Numbered from the stretch's first letter, positions 45,313 through 58,036 are shown. The stretch is DNA of 64,000 bases from Rhizopus arrhizus (GCA_024220505.1 JAKZZE010000001.1:2232001-2296000); one strand, 5' to 3'. Notes: generated by a model not told the origin, from the sequence alone. Numbers and translations: made by a program.

Positions 45313-46631
45313 CACACAAATGTAAAAAAAAACAAATGGAATTTTAATTTTGTTTACAATTCAATCAATGATTCTTCATTATCCTCGGTTGCCGATATTC
45401 TAGCATTTTAACTTTTTTTTAATTGATAAAGATCGAAATGTATTAGTCAACATAAAAAAAGCAAGCAATTGAAGCATATGATTAAACATTACTTTTCTCT
45501 GGCACATTTGACCCTTTGTGCAATAATGGAGTTTATCTTACCTAAAACAACCAAGATACTATATGCGGTGGATTGGTAATGTATAGGAAAACATACGCTG
45601 ATGAGTACAAAGAATGTAATGTTTCAACCTTAATCAAAAGATATTTACATTTTAGTAAAGAGGAATAATGAAAATTAAAATGAGCCATTCAATAATAGCA
45701 TAATAAACAAATCTGAAAATGATAACCATGATTATCAGCATTATGAGCTTTATGATTTGAATGGTCTTATGTCTAGTTAAGTAATTTTCTTTTTTTAAAA
45801 AAAAACAACGTCGCACCTTTAGAAGTTTTATAATACAGTATATATGTAAAAGCGACAAGTGTGGCATTTATCTGAAAACTGTATAAATACAGAGACTCAA
45901 CAGATTAGTGCAGAACCTAACAGATTAATTATCATGTTACATGTGTAGGTTTCAAACACTGTACAAATCAAAGAAAGATAAAGTTTTATTTAATTACATC
46001 TGGTTTGCCTGTAAATTCAACGCTTTAATAGAATTATTCAAACCAACTTCATATTGTATCACATGTACAGTTCTGATAGAGCAGAGAGACTTTAGTGCTG
46101 TATCTACATTATGTGGCACCTGGTTGTCTTCATTGATCCGGTAGATATATTCAGTCACGATTGAGACTAAATTAGTAATAAATATCATAAGCACTAACAA
46201 AAAAAATCAACATGAGAAGCAATACAAACTCGAGCATAAAGTTAACTCTATTTGGCACTGTCAATCTGAATAAATAAATATTTAATTATCCAAGTCTTGT
46301 AAAAGATGCAACTGTACTTCTTTAAATACTATTTGACATCTTTGTAATGAAATTAGCTTTTATGTCCAATCAATTTTTTTTTAAAAAGAAAAGGTTCAAC
46401 TAAATCATACAATAATAATATGATATATTCATAGATAGCAAAAAATCACATTTAAAAAGAGGCACAAAAAGAAGGAGATGAGCCAGAGAAGGCTCTCTTT
46501 TCATCATGTCAATACAGATATTACTTGTTCAATGGGTTAGTGTAAAATATGACATCATTAAATGCAGATGATTTCACATGATTTTTTTTTTTTGAAAAAA
46601 AAAGGACTTTATTTTAAACAAAATTTTAGAA
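45257..46631. other. intergenic region with long poly-A and CA repeat
   Basis: A 38-base A run and a CA repeat (45261-45318) lie just upstream of the previous gene. The rest is A/T-rich. A minus-strand open frame at 46200-45994 (SIVTEYIYRINEDNQVPHNV..., 68 codons) has protein-like composition but no supporting splice or family evidence, so I leave it uncalled. Confidence 0.5.
45261..45318. repeat. A38 run followed by (CA)n microsatellite
   Basis: A 38-base A run runs directly into about ten CA dinucleotides. It sits five bases upstream of the minus-strand start codon at 45256, so it is in the presumed 5' leader/promoter of that gene. Confidence 0.9.
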
Positions 46632-47486
<855 letters not shown>

Positions 47487-48269
47487 TTTTATTACTGTGA
47501 TAATAACAGGTTAATTATTATTATTGAATATGTATTTTTAACACGTACTTTTTTATTGTTTAAAAAAAGAAGAGTTAAAAAAAAAAAAAATGAAAAAAAA
47601 TCGAAACATGTAATGTTTTTGATCGGGATATGAAAATACGATGGGTGAGATAGATTAAATGGATAATACTTTTTTTTTTTTGTTTTTTTGGTTAGTTACA
47701 TTGACTGATATGCTTTATAAGAAATACATTTGAACTGTTTGATTCAACTTGTATTGATTAAGTGTGAGTGATGGATTTGAAAAATACAGTACATCAATTT
47801 CATCCTTGTTTCATTCTTCAAGTCACAATCGGGAAATCAACACATATTATCCAATCAAATGAGTTTAATAATTGGCAGTAAATGCAAAAAAAAAAAATCA
47901 CGTCAAGGATTTTATTCAATAATTTATTGAATACTCGTTTGAGATTTATTTTTACTTTAGCTTATACAACCCTTTTTGTATCTCTTTACTATTCGCTATA
48001 TGGTCCTAATATCGAAATAGATACTCTTTAATTTTTATCTTCACAGACAACTGCCATACACCTTGAATTTTAAATAACGAGGCAATAAATCCTTTACGAT
48101 AAATAAAAAAATAAAAAATAAACCTTGATAACCCCTTTTTTTAAGCTTGCCTTAGTCATGAACCTATTCTTTTCAGGTAGGCTAATGATACTGAAAGATA
48201 ATAGATGATCAGATAATGGTGTTATAAGCGTAATTTCAAAATGGAATGACTGTATTTTATTATCAGGTA
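47487..48269. other. intergenic region
   Basis: A/T-rich DNA with short A and T runs between TPI1 and the MAF1 relic. I see no gene or RNA gene in it. Confidence 0.6.
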
Positions 48270-49058
48270 CTAATCAACTTTATTATAATCCATAATCAAT
48301 TCATCTTCATATCGACTGTTTTAAAAAAGAGAATGTTAGGTAAGACAAACTATATTTTAACTCTTCTTGTATCAGTAGTACATTTAAACTAAACAAAATG
48401 AATAAATAATATCTCTACACTTTACTTACCTTTCATTTTTGATTGAAAAGAAAATCATTCTCTTTAAATCAAGTTAACATCCTATTTTTTTCTTCCTTTT
48501 TATAACTCACAGGTATCCTTCTTCTTTATTCATTGGGTCATCGACCCCATCAGGGTTATATGAATATAGATCGCATTCATTAAATTGTACCGTTTCATCC
48601 AATACATCCCAAAGTTTATTTTATTATTCATTCTATTTTTATTTACAACAAAATAATTGTCAAGATTAAATAATGTTGTACTTACAGAATCCATGAACGA
48701 TCTCTACTGCAGACATCTTTATGAGCTGTTCAGGTCTCACGTTTTCAAAATCATTATTTGGAAAAGCTGTGTTTAATGTTCCTAAAAGATAAAAGAATAT
48801 CTTGCTTGCCGTTGATTCTGTTCATCTTTAAAAGGGTGAGATGCCCATCATGTGAAATAGATTCAGACACTAGTGTATTATATTCATGTTCTAATGCCTT
48901 TGTTCTAGCAGATTTACCTAACAATAGAATGTGTTACAAGATAGAGTTCATTATAATCTTATTTTACAAGCATAAGCTTCTATATGTCCTCTTAGTATAC
49001 ATTCAGATGTTTCACATTTGAATATTGAATTTATTAACTGTAATTACTTCAACTTTAT
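48270..49058 (-). pseudogene. MAF1: decayed MAF1 (RNA polymerase III repressor) homologue
   Basis: The minus strand carries all landmark segments of Maf1 in order, but not in one frame. Segments: LINSIFKCETSECILRGHIEA, then across a good 50-nt GT-AG intron (48967-48918) KSARTKALEHEYNTLVSES; then KIFFYLLGTLNTAFPNNDF and VRPEQLIKMSAVEIVH; then VSTTLFNL; LWDVLDETVQFNECDLYSYN; LKRMIFFSIKNER and a last exon ending at 48270. The start position has ATA in place of ATG, a TAA sits four codons on, the SPF segment is followed by TAA and TGA, and at least three frame changes are needed. Conserved introns survive. Several independent breaks argue for a pseudogene, not a single assembly error. Functional Maf1 is probably encoded elsewhere. 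Confidence 0.75.
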
Positions 49059-49256
49059 TCGTAAAAGGATGAATAACACAAGTGAGAGACAGAGTGTGTT
49101 ACAAGCCCGTTTATTCTATTTGCATGATAAAATTGAGATTCCGAAATAAAACACTGCGAATAGAACAGTGACAATGTTTCATCCTTTCTATTTTCTTCTT
49201 TTATTCAAATCGTTTAGAAACAAAAAAGAAGAATGAAAAGAGAAACCAAGAAAGGA

Positions 49257-49265
49257 TATAAAAAG
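49257..49265 (+). promoter_or_regulatory. TATA-like element of the phosphoesterase gene
   Basis: TATAAAAAG lies about 40 bases upstream of the start codon at 49303, on the same strand. Spacing is short for a TATA box with a normal leader, so it is only a candidate. Confidence 0.35.
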
Positions 49266-49302
49266 GTGAAATAATATACACTCATTTTTCTTCATATCAA
49301 TC

Positions 49303-50352
49303 ATGTATTCAATCTCTTTATTCGTCTTGTTGTTTCACTGGATGATGGTGATCAGTGCTCTTCCGGTGGACAGGATAAGAAAAGGAAAGTATTTTGATCG
49401 TGTGGTGATTATTGTATTTGAAAATCAAGGATATATGATTGCTTCAAATGACAAGTATCTATCAAGTTTAACCAGTCAATATGAAGGTTTCAGTCTTACG
49501 AATTACTTGGCCATCACCCATCCCTCACAGCCTAATTATGTATGTTTAAGTTCACAGTACAGGTTGTTTATGGTTAGTTTTAGGTTGCTTTGATTAGTGG
49601 ATCAACAAATGGAACTGTGGATGATAAAGAAGCTAATATTGATAGGAATACAATTGTTGATTTATTAGAACCAAAAGGTATCTCTTGGAAAGTATATCAA
49701 GAAGATTATTTAGGCAAGTGTCTATCTTTGATGTCTATTGTATTAACCATAGTAAGAATAGGAGGTTGCGATAAACAGATGAAAATGGGTTTGTATGTTC
49801 GTAAACATAATCCATTCATCTCATTCAAGAACATTCAAACCAACAAATCAAGATGTGAAAAGATTGTAAACTCAAACCAATTAGATAAAGACATTAAGGA
49901 TAACAGTGTACCTCAATTCGTATTCTATACACCTAATGTAAGCCCAATAAATCAAACCTGTGCTCTTGTTTACATCTCTCTTTTAGATGGAGAATGATGC
50001 TCATGACACAAATATGACCTTTGGATCAAATTGGCTAAAAAACTTTTTTAAAAGTAGAATTCATCAAGAAGCATTTAACAAGAATACGTTATTTGTTATC
50101 ACTTTTGATGAAGATGATGGTTCAACGACTGATAATAAGGTATTCACCATCTTATTCGGTCCTGATTTTCATCCTTCAACGAATAAAAAGTATGATGACA
50201 AGCAATACGATCATTACTCTTTACTTGCAACTATCGAGGACAATGTAAGTTTTTATTCGTCTGTCTACAGACTATATCTCATATCATAATCATAGTGGAA
50301 TCTAGGTGATCTCGGACAGCAGGATGTGTATGCCAAAAAGATTGAGATTTAA
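49303..50352 (+). CDS. secreted phosphoesterase / acid phosphatase (phosphoesterase family, PlcC/AcpA-like)
   Basis: 285-residue protein with a signal peptide (MYSISLFVLLFHWMMVISA). It belongs to the phosphoesterase family with alkaline-phosphatase-like fold: FDRVVIIVFENQGY holds the first metal ligand Glu-Asn, then THPSQPNYVALISGS, VRKHNPFISFKNI, YTPNMENDAHDT, FVITFDEDDG and HYSLLATIEDN. Five exons: 49303-49539, 49584-49713, 49762-49937, 49987-50244, 50296-50352. The second intron (49714-49761, 48 nt) is GC-AG with donor TAG|GCAAGT and a TATTAAC branch; it is open in frame, but its translation breaks the family match at EDYLG|GGCD. Probably extracellular or periplasmic; substrate not known. 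Confidence 0.82.
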
Positions 50353-50359
50353 TAAACAA

Positions 50360-52041
50360 TTAAACAGCACCGGCTGCTAATCCCAATACGTCTCTTCTTT
50401 GTTCTTGCCATCCGATAGCCACAGCGCTGCATCCATGAGGCCATCTTGGATTCCTGCCATAAATCATCTTTATCTCACTCATGAATTCTTTAAAATAATT
50501 CCACTGATTGACCGCCTTTTGGCTCTTTTCAAATCCACCCGCTGGCCAATGCATCGTCGATTGATGGTCTTTGTGTACCATAAAGACCTCTCGAAGTACC
50601 ATGAACCGATACTTTTCCGCATTGAGTTGCAGTGCATGCGATTGCTTATCACCGCCTTGATTTCTAAATCTCACATCATAAAGAGGAGCTGATCGATGCA
50701 GAACATAATAGGGTTCCCACTGAGATTCATAACAGACTTCATAGGCCAAAGGATTTCCCATTAAAAGAGGTCGAACCATAGCAATCTCGGTTGCTAGAGT
50801 CGGTCCATGACCTGCCCCAGGATCAGTGATGTAGGCCACTCCCTGACCGACCAATTTACGTAATTCGTTGTAAGTGTTGGGAATCGGTAATTGTGCATAA
50901 GCCTCATGGATGGCAAAGCAGGGTATGACCCAGGCAGTAGGTTGTAATTTACCCGATTGATAGATGACATAAGGTACAAGTCGAGATCGAATGAACGTAT
51001 AGAGATTACTTGAAGGTATAAAGTCTGCATCTGTAACAAAGATGAACTCGGTGGATGATTCAGTGATTGCTATGTTACGTAAATGATTGATAGGATAAGC
51101 CAAGTGCTCTTGTTGGCCATAGTTGGGTTTGACGAGTGTGATTGTCAGTGCAGAATAGATTTCCAGGTGTTTTGGTATCTTTAAGAATTGAATCAACTCG
51201 TCAATATCATCAGGTTGAGTGAGATAACTATATATAATAAGCTAAGCTTTTCTTTTTCACGGCCATCTTTTATTTATTTACATGGCTATAGAGATCGGTC
51301 CTTGCCAAGCTTCTATTACTTGAATAAAGCTCTTTAATCGATTGACTGAAAATTGACTGATCAGGGTCACATCAATATCTTTATTCACGCTCTCTTTTCC
51401 ATAATGAACAAGGCTTATTTCTTCTTCTTTATCTAATCAACATCAGTTCTTTATCTAATCAACACTTGTTCCTCATTTTACCATTCATTCTTTCTTTAAG
51501 TTGTGAAGCCAATATAAAGATATTAGCTGATGATAAAATTCAGTTTAATATGAGCTTAAAGATCATCATTCGATATTTACTTTTTAACCTAACCTTTCAA
51601 ATCCACCGCTACTAAATCTCTGCAAGCTATCCTATGCTCCACACAGTTTGTTTCTCCCACAGGCATCTTGACCCACTCACTCGCTTCGTTTTCTATCTTT
51701 ATACTCAATTCACAACCCAAGTCGACATGAACTGTAGCCAAGTCTCGAAAGATACCCGAATGAGAGAGATCAGCCCAACCGTAAGGTTGATTGGGCAACC
51801 AAGTCGAACAACGGTTGGAAGGGTTACAGAAGGTGGCTGAGCATGACATGTTATGACGTTCATAAACAGGTTGGTCATTTAATGTTGCTTGCTTCTTTTT
51901 TGTTATTGTTGTTTTTGTTGAAAATAAAAGATAAATTAAAGTAAGAGTGGCAGCAGCAAGAAGTAAACCTTGCAACTGGTTAATTCTCCGTGAACGTGTT
52001 CTTAATCCAATACGACGTGTATGTCGAGTAATATTATCCAT
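50360..52041 (-). CDS. GT49 glycosyltransferase, LARGE/B4GAT1-like
   Basis: 488-residue type II Golgi protein. A short basic N-terminus is followed by one anchor (LLLAAATLTLIYLLF, about 26-40). The catalytic part carries ISLVHYGKESVN, VTLISQFSVNRLKSFIQVIE, and the DxD metal site in FVTDADFIPSS, then YEVCYESQWEPYYVLHR, YDVRFRNQGGDK and the C-terminal HWPAGGFEKS. In animals GT49 enzymes add glucuronic acid or xylose to glycans; the fungal substrate is unknown. Exons 52041-51594, 51432-51282, 51227-50360. The first intron's acceptor region is duplicated (see findings); only the proximal copy keeps the frame. It converges on the phosphoesterase gene, with stops eight bases apart. Confidence 0.82.
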
Positions 52042-52233
52042 AAAAAAAGAAAAGCACAAAAAAAGAAAAAAAGAAAATTTATATTCAGATAAATGGTTCT
52101 TTTTTATTTTATTTTACAAAAGAAATCTTTTTTTTTTTTTTCAAAGGGAAGGAAAAAAGGGGGGGATGAAAGAGGGGAAATAATCTATATTTCTTGTATT
52201 GAATTTTTTTTTATACACAAAGATTTGATAAAC

Positions 52234-53528
52234 TTAGTTCTTGCCAACATTTTCAGGTCTAAGTTGACGAACAGTTTTACCAGTTCTCCAGATTTCAGAC
52301 TCACGAATTTCACGGAGTTCTTCTTCGAGCTTTTCACGGTAATCAGGTTGAGAGTTACGGTCAAGAGAACGAGCGGTTTCTGAACCGTCACGAACGGATT
52401 GGTAGAGTTGTTCAAAGACAGGCTTGGAAGCATCGTGGAAGGGCTTCCACCAGTCAAGAGCACCACGCATGGCAGTTGTAGAACAGTTGGAGTACATCCA
52501 GTCCATACCACGTTCACCGATCAAAGGATAAAGAGATTGAGTAGCTTCTTCGACAGTTTCGTTAAAGGCTTCAGAAGGAGAGTGACCATTGGCACGCAAA
52601 ACTTCGTATTGAGCTTGGAATAAACCTTGAATGGCACCCATCAAAACACCACGTTCACCAAACAAGTCAGAGTAGACTTCCTTTTCAAAGGTAGTTTCGT
52701 ACATGTAACCGGAACCGATACCGATACCCAAGGCAACAGTTCTTTCCTTGGCCTTACCACTGGCATCTTGATAGACAGCAAAGGAAGAGTTGATACCACG
52801 ACCTTCTTGGAAGAGACGACGGACTGTGAAACCGGAACCCTTGGGTGCAACAAGAACAACATCGACACCTAAATATCTCATCAGTCACTCACACTCTCAC
52901 TCACACTCTATTTATTTTTACCTTCAGGAGGAACAATGTCAGTTTGATCCTTGTAGACAATAGAGAAACCATGAGAAAAGTAAAGGGTCTTTCCAGGAGT
53001 AATCAAGGGCTTCATTTGAGGCCAAATTTCCTTTTGATAGGCATCAGACAAGAGGTTCATGACAACAGTACCTTTATCGACAGCATCAAGAACAGGGAAC
53101 AAGTTCTTACCGGGAACCCAACCTTCATCAATAGCTTGTTGGTAAGTCTTGCCTTCACGTTGACCAATGATCACATTCACACCGTTATCACGCAAGTTCA
53201 ATGCTTGACCACGGCCTTGAGGACCGTAACCGAGAACGGCGATTGTGTCATCCTTGAAGGTTTCGAGTAACTTTTCTTTGGGAACATCAGAACGTTCATA
53301 GACAGTTTCTTGAGTTCCACCAAAATCCAAAGTCTTTAAACCACGAATTTGAGTTGTCATCTATTCAAAGAGGTCAATCATTGTTTGGTTTATTTTTATT
53401 TTATTTTTTACCATAGGCTTGACAGCAGTAGGAGTACGTCTCATGGCCATAACGGACATGGATCTGATTGAAGGACGAGAAGCACGAGCGGCAGTACGAA
53501 GAGCGGTGGCAAAGACACGAGAAGCCAT
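52234..53528 (-). CDS. ILV5: ketol-acid reductoisomerase, mitochondrial
   Basis: 396-residue enzyme of valine, leucine and isoleucine synthesis: acetolactate is rearranged and reduced with NADPH. A basic, serine-rich presequence (MASRVFATALRTAARASRPS) precedes the Rossmann motif VLGYGPQGRGQALNLRDNG, then VAPKGSGFTVR, the Mg-binding GIGSGYMYETTF/EVYSDLFGERG, and C-terminal SNCSTTAMRGALDW. Exons 53528-53412, 53360-52922, 52868-52234. The start at 53528 gives a sensible presequence; the next ATG is internal to exon 2. A Gcn4-type site lies about 190 bases upstream. Confidence 0.96.
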
Positions 53529-54203
53529 AGTTTTGAATTATGAAAGAAAGAGAGAAAAAAAAGAAGTTGAAAAGATTGTTTGGAAAATATATAGTTTTTC
53601 TGAGAGGCAAAAAAAAAGAAAGTGAAATCTTTAATGTAAAAAATCATCCAATCAAATCTAATCATTTCTTATCTTTCATCAATGCATACTGTCTATAGTT
53701 GACTCTGATTGGTGTGAGTCATTTATCACAGAAGGTGTCAAGTTTCGCACTGGTTCATCATTCGTCACTGGAATTAAAATTGAATCAACTTTATTTTAAT
53801 ATTAAAACATTCATTGGTTCTGCTGATGACAGACTTGCTGTCATTCTTATTTGGTATTGAATCAAGTGGACCATCTTTTATTTATTTGAAAAATCCAAGT
53901 ATCAATAAACCCAATCTTACTTGCCTTCCTGTGCAACCATTCAAAAGGCTTACACTGAATTTAATAAATAAATTTTTGAATTAAATCTATCTTTGTTCCT
54001 GACTATTTGATCATCGTCATTCACTCTTTTAATCTCACTCAAACAAAATGATTTCCTTATTTCTTGAATTCAAAGACTATTTATATCATCTTTTTTATTT
54101 ATTCATCATGTAAACTTTAAGTTCACAGTATTTCAAAAAAGATTTAATAATAATTAGACAAAAACCACTGCAAGATCTTCTTACTATTGTTTATAAATGA
54201 GTT

Positions 54204-54238
<35 letters not shown>

Positions 54239-54376
54239 CTTTTAAAGTCATTTGCGCATCTGATTTTTGAGTATTTTTATATACATTTTGCATTATAAAA
54301 ATGAACTCATGTTTGCCAAAATAATAATAATCAGATGCGTAAATGGTTTGAAAAAAATAAAAAAAATACAACTTAC
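53529..54376. other. intergenic region upstream of ILV5 and downstream of profilin
   Basis: Holds the ILV5 promoter with a Gcn4/AP-1-type site at 53715-53721 and a half site (TGACTC) at 53700-53705. A T run of 31 bases at about 54208-54238 precedes an unresolved profilin 3' end. No other gene is supported. Confidence 0.55.
53715..53721. promoter_or_regulatory. Gcn4/Cpc1-type bZIP site (TGAGTCA) upstream of ILV5
   Basis: A perfect palindromic TGA(G/C)TCA core 187 bases before the ILV5 start, with a second half site TGACTC ten bases further toward the gene. In yeast ILV genes are under Gcn4 general control through this motif. Binding here is inference from sequence and target. Confidence 0.6.
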
Positions 54377-54869
54377 ATAGCCTATTGAGATTAAATGATC
54401 GCCTAATGCTTCTACAGTCTTGGCACAGTTGTCAGGTTGAATACCTTTATTAAAAACACAAAACAAAAATGTTTTCATAGTCTTGAAGATATAGACACTA
54501 TTAATTCCCTTTATGAACCGAGAAATCAAGTTAGAATCTTTTTCTTTTTTCTTTTCATTTTACAGTCTTTTACATTTATACCATAAATGAAGCGCCCTTC
54601 AGCGCTAACCATAATATATTTATTGCCTTCAACGAGAATACCATTAGCAGCAGCTATATTTGGATTAGCAAATGCCTCAGCGATTGCTCTAATTTCATAA
54701 GTCATCGGCTATATTTGTCATTTGTAAATAAAAAAAGTGTTTAGAAGAAGAAAGTTACCTGGAAACCAGCAGAAGCAGCCCAAACACCACCAGCCTGACC
54801 ACAGATAGCAGCCTGAGATACATTTCCACTACCAATAAGGTTATTGTCAACATAAGATTGCCAACTCAT
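54377..54869 (-). CDS. PFY1: profilin (3' end not fully resolved)
   Basis: Actin-monomer and poly-proline binding protein. The N-terminal profilin signature MSWQSYVDNNLIGSG, then AAICGQAGGVWAASAGF, ANPNIAAANGILVEGNKYIM and the C-terminal helix CAKTVEALGDHLISIGY are clear. Exons 54869-54759, 54708-54582, 54537-54377 give 133 residues, the normal length ending at the final Tyr; a stop is not reached before a GT donor, so a tiny last exon probably holds only the stop. Exon 3 begins with about eight extra residues (DSNLISRF) and the strand that is usually charged reads YIFKTMKTFLFCVF, which is unusual. Identity is firm; this copy may be divergent. Confidence 0.8.
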
Positions 54870-55534
54870 GATTTAATATGTTATCGCGTAAGAAAAAGAC
54901 AGTGAAAGACAATGAGAAAGGGCTTTTATTTATTTACTGGAATAGGAAATCATCACGTGCAAGCACCTTCTTCCTGAGATTGAATATCTTTTGGCTCCTC
55001 AGATTGTTCCTGAGAACCCATTTTCAAAACAAGTAGAGCAAATGATGAGAGTGAACTCTTGTCTCACCCAGTAAAAAGTGAAATTGAATGAGAAGAATAG
55101 CAGTATCGTCTTACTATTTCTTACTTAATACACCTTATACATTCAGTATCATGTCTATCAAAGCACTAGATGAGATGAACAAGTCTTTCAATATCTTCTA
55201 GCATTCTTTTTCTTATTTTATGCAAATCGTTAATGAATGGTAAGCATATACAAATGGTGCAACCAAGAAGATTTTTTTTTTTTTTTTAAAAAAAAAAGGC
55301 AAATAGGATTAAAGATTGATCTGTCTGTGAACAGTACCTATTCAATCAGTACAAGTAAACATAGTCTATGATGATCATCATCCAAATCCAATGCGATTTC
55401 TTTAATTGGGTTAATAAAAAGACGTGCGAAAATGTCTACACTGAGTTTTAATGAAAAATGAACCATCACCGCATTCATTTTTTTCTCTCTCTCTCTCTCT
55501 CTCTCTCTTCCTTTTTATTTTTTAAAGCAAAGAG
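54870..55534. other. divergent intergenic region with TC repeat
   Basis: Spacer between profilin and the TPT transporter. It holds a T15-A12 junction near 55271-55298 and a (TC)n tract at 55484-55508 in the leader of the transporter gene. No gene seen. Confidence 0.6.
55484..55508. repeat. (CT)n microsatellite in a 5' leader
   Basis: About twelve CT dinucleotides, 26 bases upstream of the transporter start codon at 55535. Such pyrimidine tracts can act in fungal promoters or leaders. Confidence 0.9.
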
Positions 55535-57008
55535 ATGACGATAGATTTAGAGATTAAAGAAGATGGTACACCTTTTTTAGCATCTCGATCTCATCCACCT
55601 TCTACTAGCAATACACGACATAAGGCACATTACCGAACACAGTCCATCACAACACACCCAGTCACTCCAAGAAACAAGACACACAGCCGAAGAGGTTCAC
55701 TACCTACGATTCATCTCAGTACAATAGATAGATCACCTTTGAGATCACCTTTTCTTACGTCACCTATTGAAAAAGCAGTATCTATTCATATTGCTAATCC
55801 CAAGAGTGATGTCAAAGGTCAACATGTGCTAACACGACATGAAAATACGATAAAGAATCTATCGTTTATCTTGCTTTGGTACTTTTTTTCAACTTCACTT
55901 TCACTCTATAACAAGAACTTGATGGGTAGAGATCGATTCAATTTTAATTTTCCTTTGCTTGTCAGTTCAATTCATGCTGGTTTACATTTTATGATTACGA
56001 GTATGATGATGTGGTTTGGAGGTGATCGATGGAATAGGTCAACGAGAACCATGTCTAGTTTAGATTATTTATTTAAAGTGGTAAGTGATGAGATGAATCA
56101 AACACAAACTAAATAAGATGATAAAGGTACCTTGTGGTATAGCAGCAGCAGTGGAGATATGTTGTTCGAATGCTTCACTTGTATATATTACACTCTCTTT
56201 TTATACAATGGTCAAATCAAGTACACCTATCTGGGTTCTTATTTTTTCATTCTTGTTTGGTTTTGAAAAGCCAAGGTTTTTGTTGATAATGATCATCGTC
56301 ATCATGGTCACTGGTGTTGTGTTGACAGTAGAAGGAGAGACAAAATTTGATGGTATGGGATTCAGTCTGGTCTTGACAGCTTCTGTTATTTCTGGACTTC
56401 GATGGAGTATGACACAACTCTTGTTACAACATGAACAGTTGGGTATTGATAATCCGATTGCTACTTTATATTATCTTAGTCCGGTCATGTTTATTACAAT
56501 GTTAACACTCAGTTTAACATTTGAGAGTCCATTTGAACAATTTCAACATTCAAAACATTTTGATACACTATCTCATATAATAGAATCACTTGGATTGATG
56601 TCTATCGGTGGTTTATTAGGTAAATTGATTTTAATAAAAAGAATGAATTTAATAGTGTATAAAAATAGCATTTGCAATGACATTAGCAGAACTTTATTTA
56701 ATCAAGAATACAAATACGGTTACATTAAGTGTAGCTGGTATCAGTAAAGAGATTGTCATCATCACACTATCTGTGATGATTTATGGTGACGTATTGACAC
56801 ATAAAAACCTTTTAGGGTAAGTTTGATTCTTGTATGTAAATAATACTCATTTTTTAATAGTTTATTTGTATCTATTATTGGTATCATTGCTTATAATTAT
56901 TATAAATTATCAAAAAATCAAGAAAATAATCAATACCAAATGATTCCTTTACATTCAAATACCAACTCAACTCCTTCCGTTATGACCGGAAGAAATCTTG
57001 AAGATTAA
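55535..57008 (+). CDS. triose-phosphate/nucleotide-sugar transporter family (TPT, SLC35-like) protein
   Basis: 444-residue membrane protein. A 105-residue S/T/H-rich cytosolic N-terminus precedes about ten helices. Family features: LWYFFSTSLSLYNKNLMGRDRFNF (first helices, with the KN pair typical of TPT), SNASLVYITLSFYTMVKSSTPIWVLIFSF, and the repeat-2 GLRWSMTQLLLQH. The closest known types are SLC35C2/Ymd8-like Golgi transporters. Exons 55535-56080, 56127-56619, 56669-56816, 56861-57008. The substrate cannot be assigned. The start follows a pyrimidine microsatellite. Confidence 0.85.
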
Positions 57009-57098
57009 AGTTTAGTGTTACAATGCAACATTTTAAATAGAAAAATATAAGCCCTGATTTGCAACAACAATAAAAATAGATTTTTATATAAACAATAT

Positions 57099-57444
57099 TT
57101 ACAACTTTTCTTGTTCAACTCTTTTGATATCAATCACTTCACCCGGACGAACTTTTTTGGTTGGGAAACACCCTGTGGTAGTCATGAGGGATCTTTTTGG
57201 ATAAAAAGTTGCTTCTGGTTTTGATAATTCAGTTGATTTTATAGAATGTGGCTTTTTCTCAATCTTTGTCTCTTTATCAGGATAAGTACGAATGATATGA
57301 GTGCCTTCACCTTCTGCTACTCTGTGTGCTACTCCATTTTCATCCAATACAACTTCAATTGTTGAAGACTAACAAGTCATTCATTATTTATACATCTTTT
57401 AATCATCATCAACTTACTTTTTCATAAGACATACAACAACCCAT
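57099..57444 (-). CDS. small MGCC-type lipid-anchored protein, unknown function
   Basis: 98-residue protein starting MGCCMSYEK, a classic N-myristoylation plus palmitoylation motif, which predicts anchoring to the inner leaflet or a vesicle. The rest is hydrophilic with a short strand-like segment (IEVVLDENGVAHRVAEGEG) and a basic C-terminus. Exon 1 (57444-57418) holds just the nine-residue anchor; exon 2 is 57368-57099. I do not recognise the family. It converges with the TPT gene, 90 bases apart. Confidence 0.6.
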
Positions 57445-58036
57445 TTTAATAATAAATAATAATAAAAAGAAGAAGAAGAAAAAAGATGGAAAAGATGGAA
57501 AAGAGATTTAAATGGGTCTCTTGCTAGCTCTCTTTTTTTTTTTTTTTTTTTTTTTTTTGGTTTGACAAACACTGCAGTTTGACATTTTACTAAAAAGGTG
57601 ATTCAAATAATAATAAACTTGAGAATAAAAATAGTGAAGGTTGTTGATTATAAAATGGTTCATTCAGTACAACTTGTTATGCTTATAACTCATTCTTTGT
57701 TATTCATACAGTGACTACTAAGCACATTTCATTTTTATTTCTTGTGAAATGAGTTGTAGTAAACTGCTGATTAAAAGTTTAAAAAGTCACCCCTTCTTTT
57801 AAATGATTTGATACTCTTGAGTGTGGTTCGATATATACTTTGTCTATCTTTCATCCTTTTTTTTTTCTGCTACTTTGTCCTCTTTTAGGTTTATATCGCC
57901 GATGAACATGACAGTCTACGTGATCAAACCATATGGTTATTCAAGGAAAAAAAAAAAAAAAAAAAAAAAATAATAAAAAAAAAAAAAAAGAATGCATCCT
58001 TTCTGGTTCATGTTATTGTATATAAACTAGAGTTTA
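57445..58036. other. intergenic region
   Basis: A/T-rich spacer with a T run near 57533-57558 and two poly-A runs at about 57951-57989. No gene seen. Confidence 0.6.
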
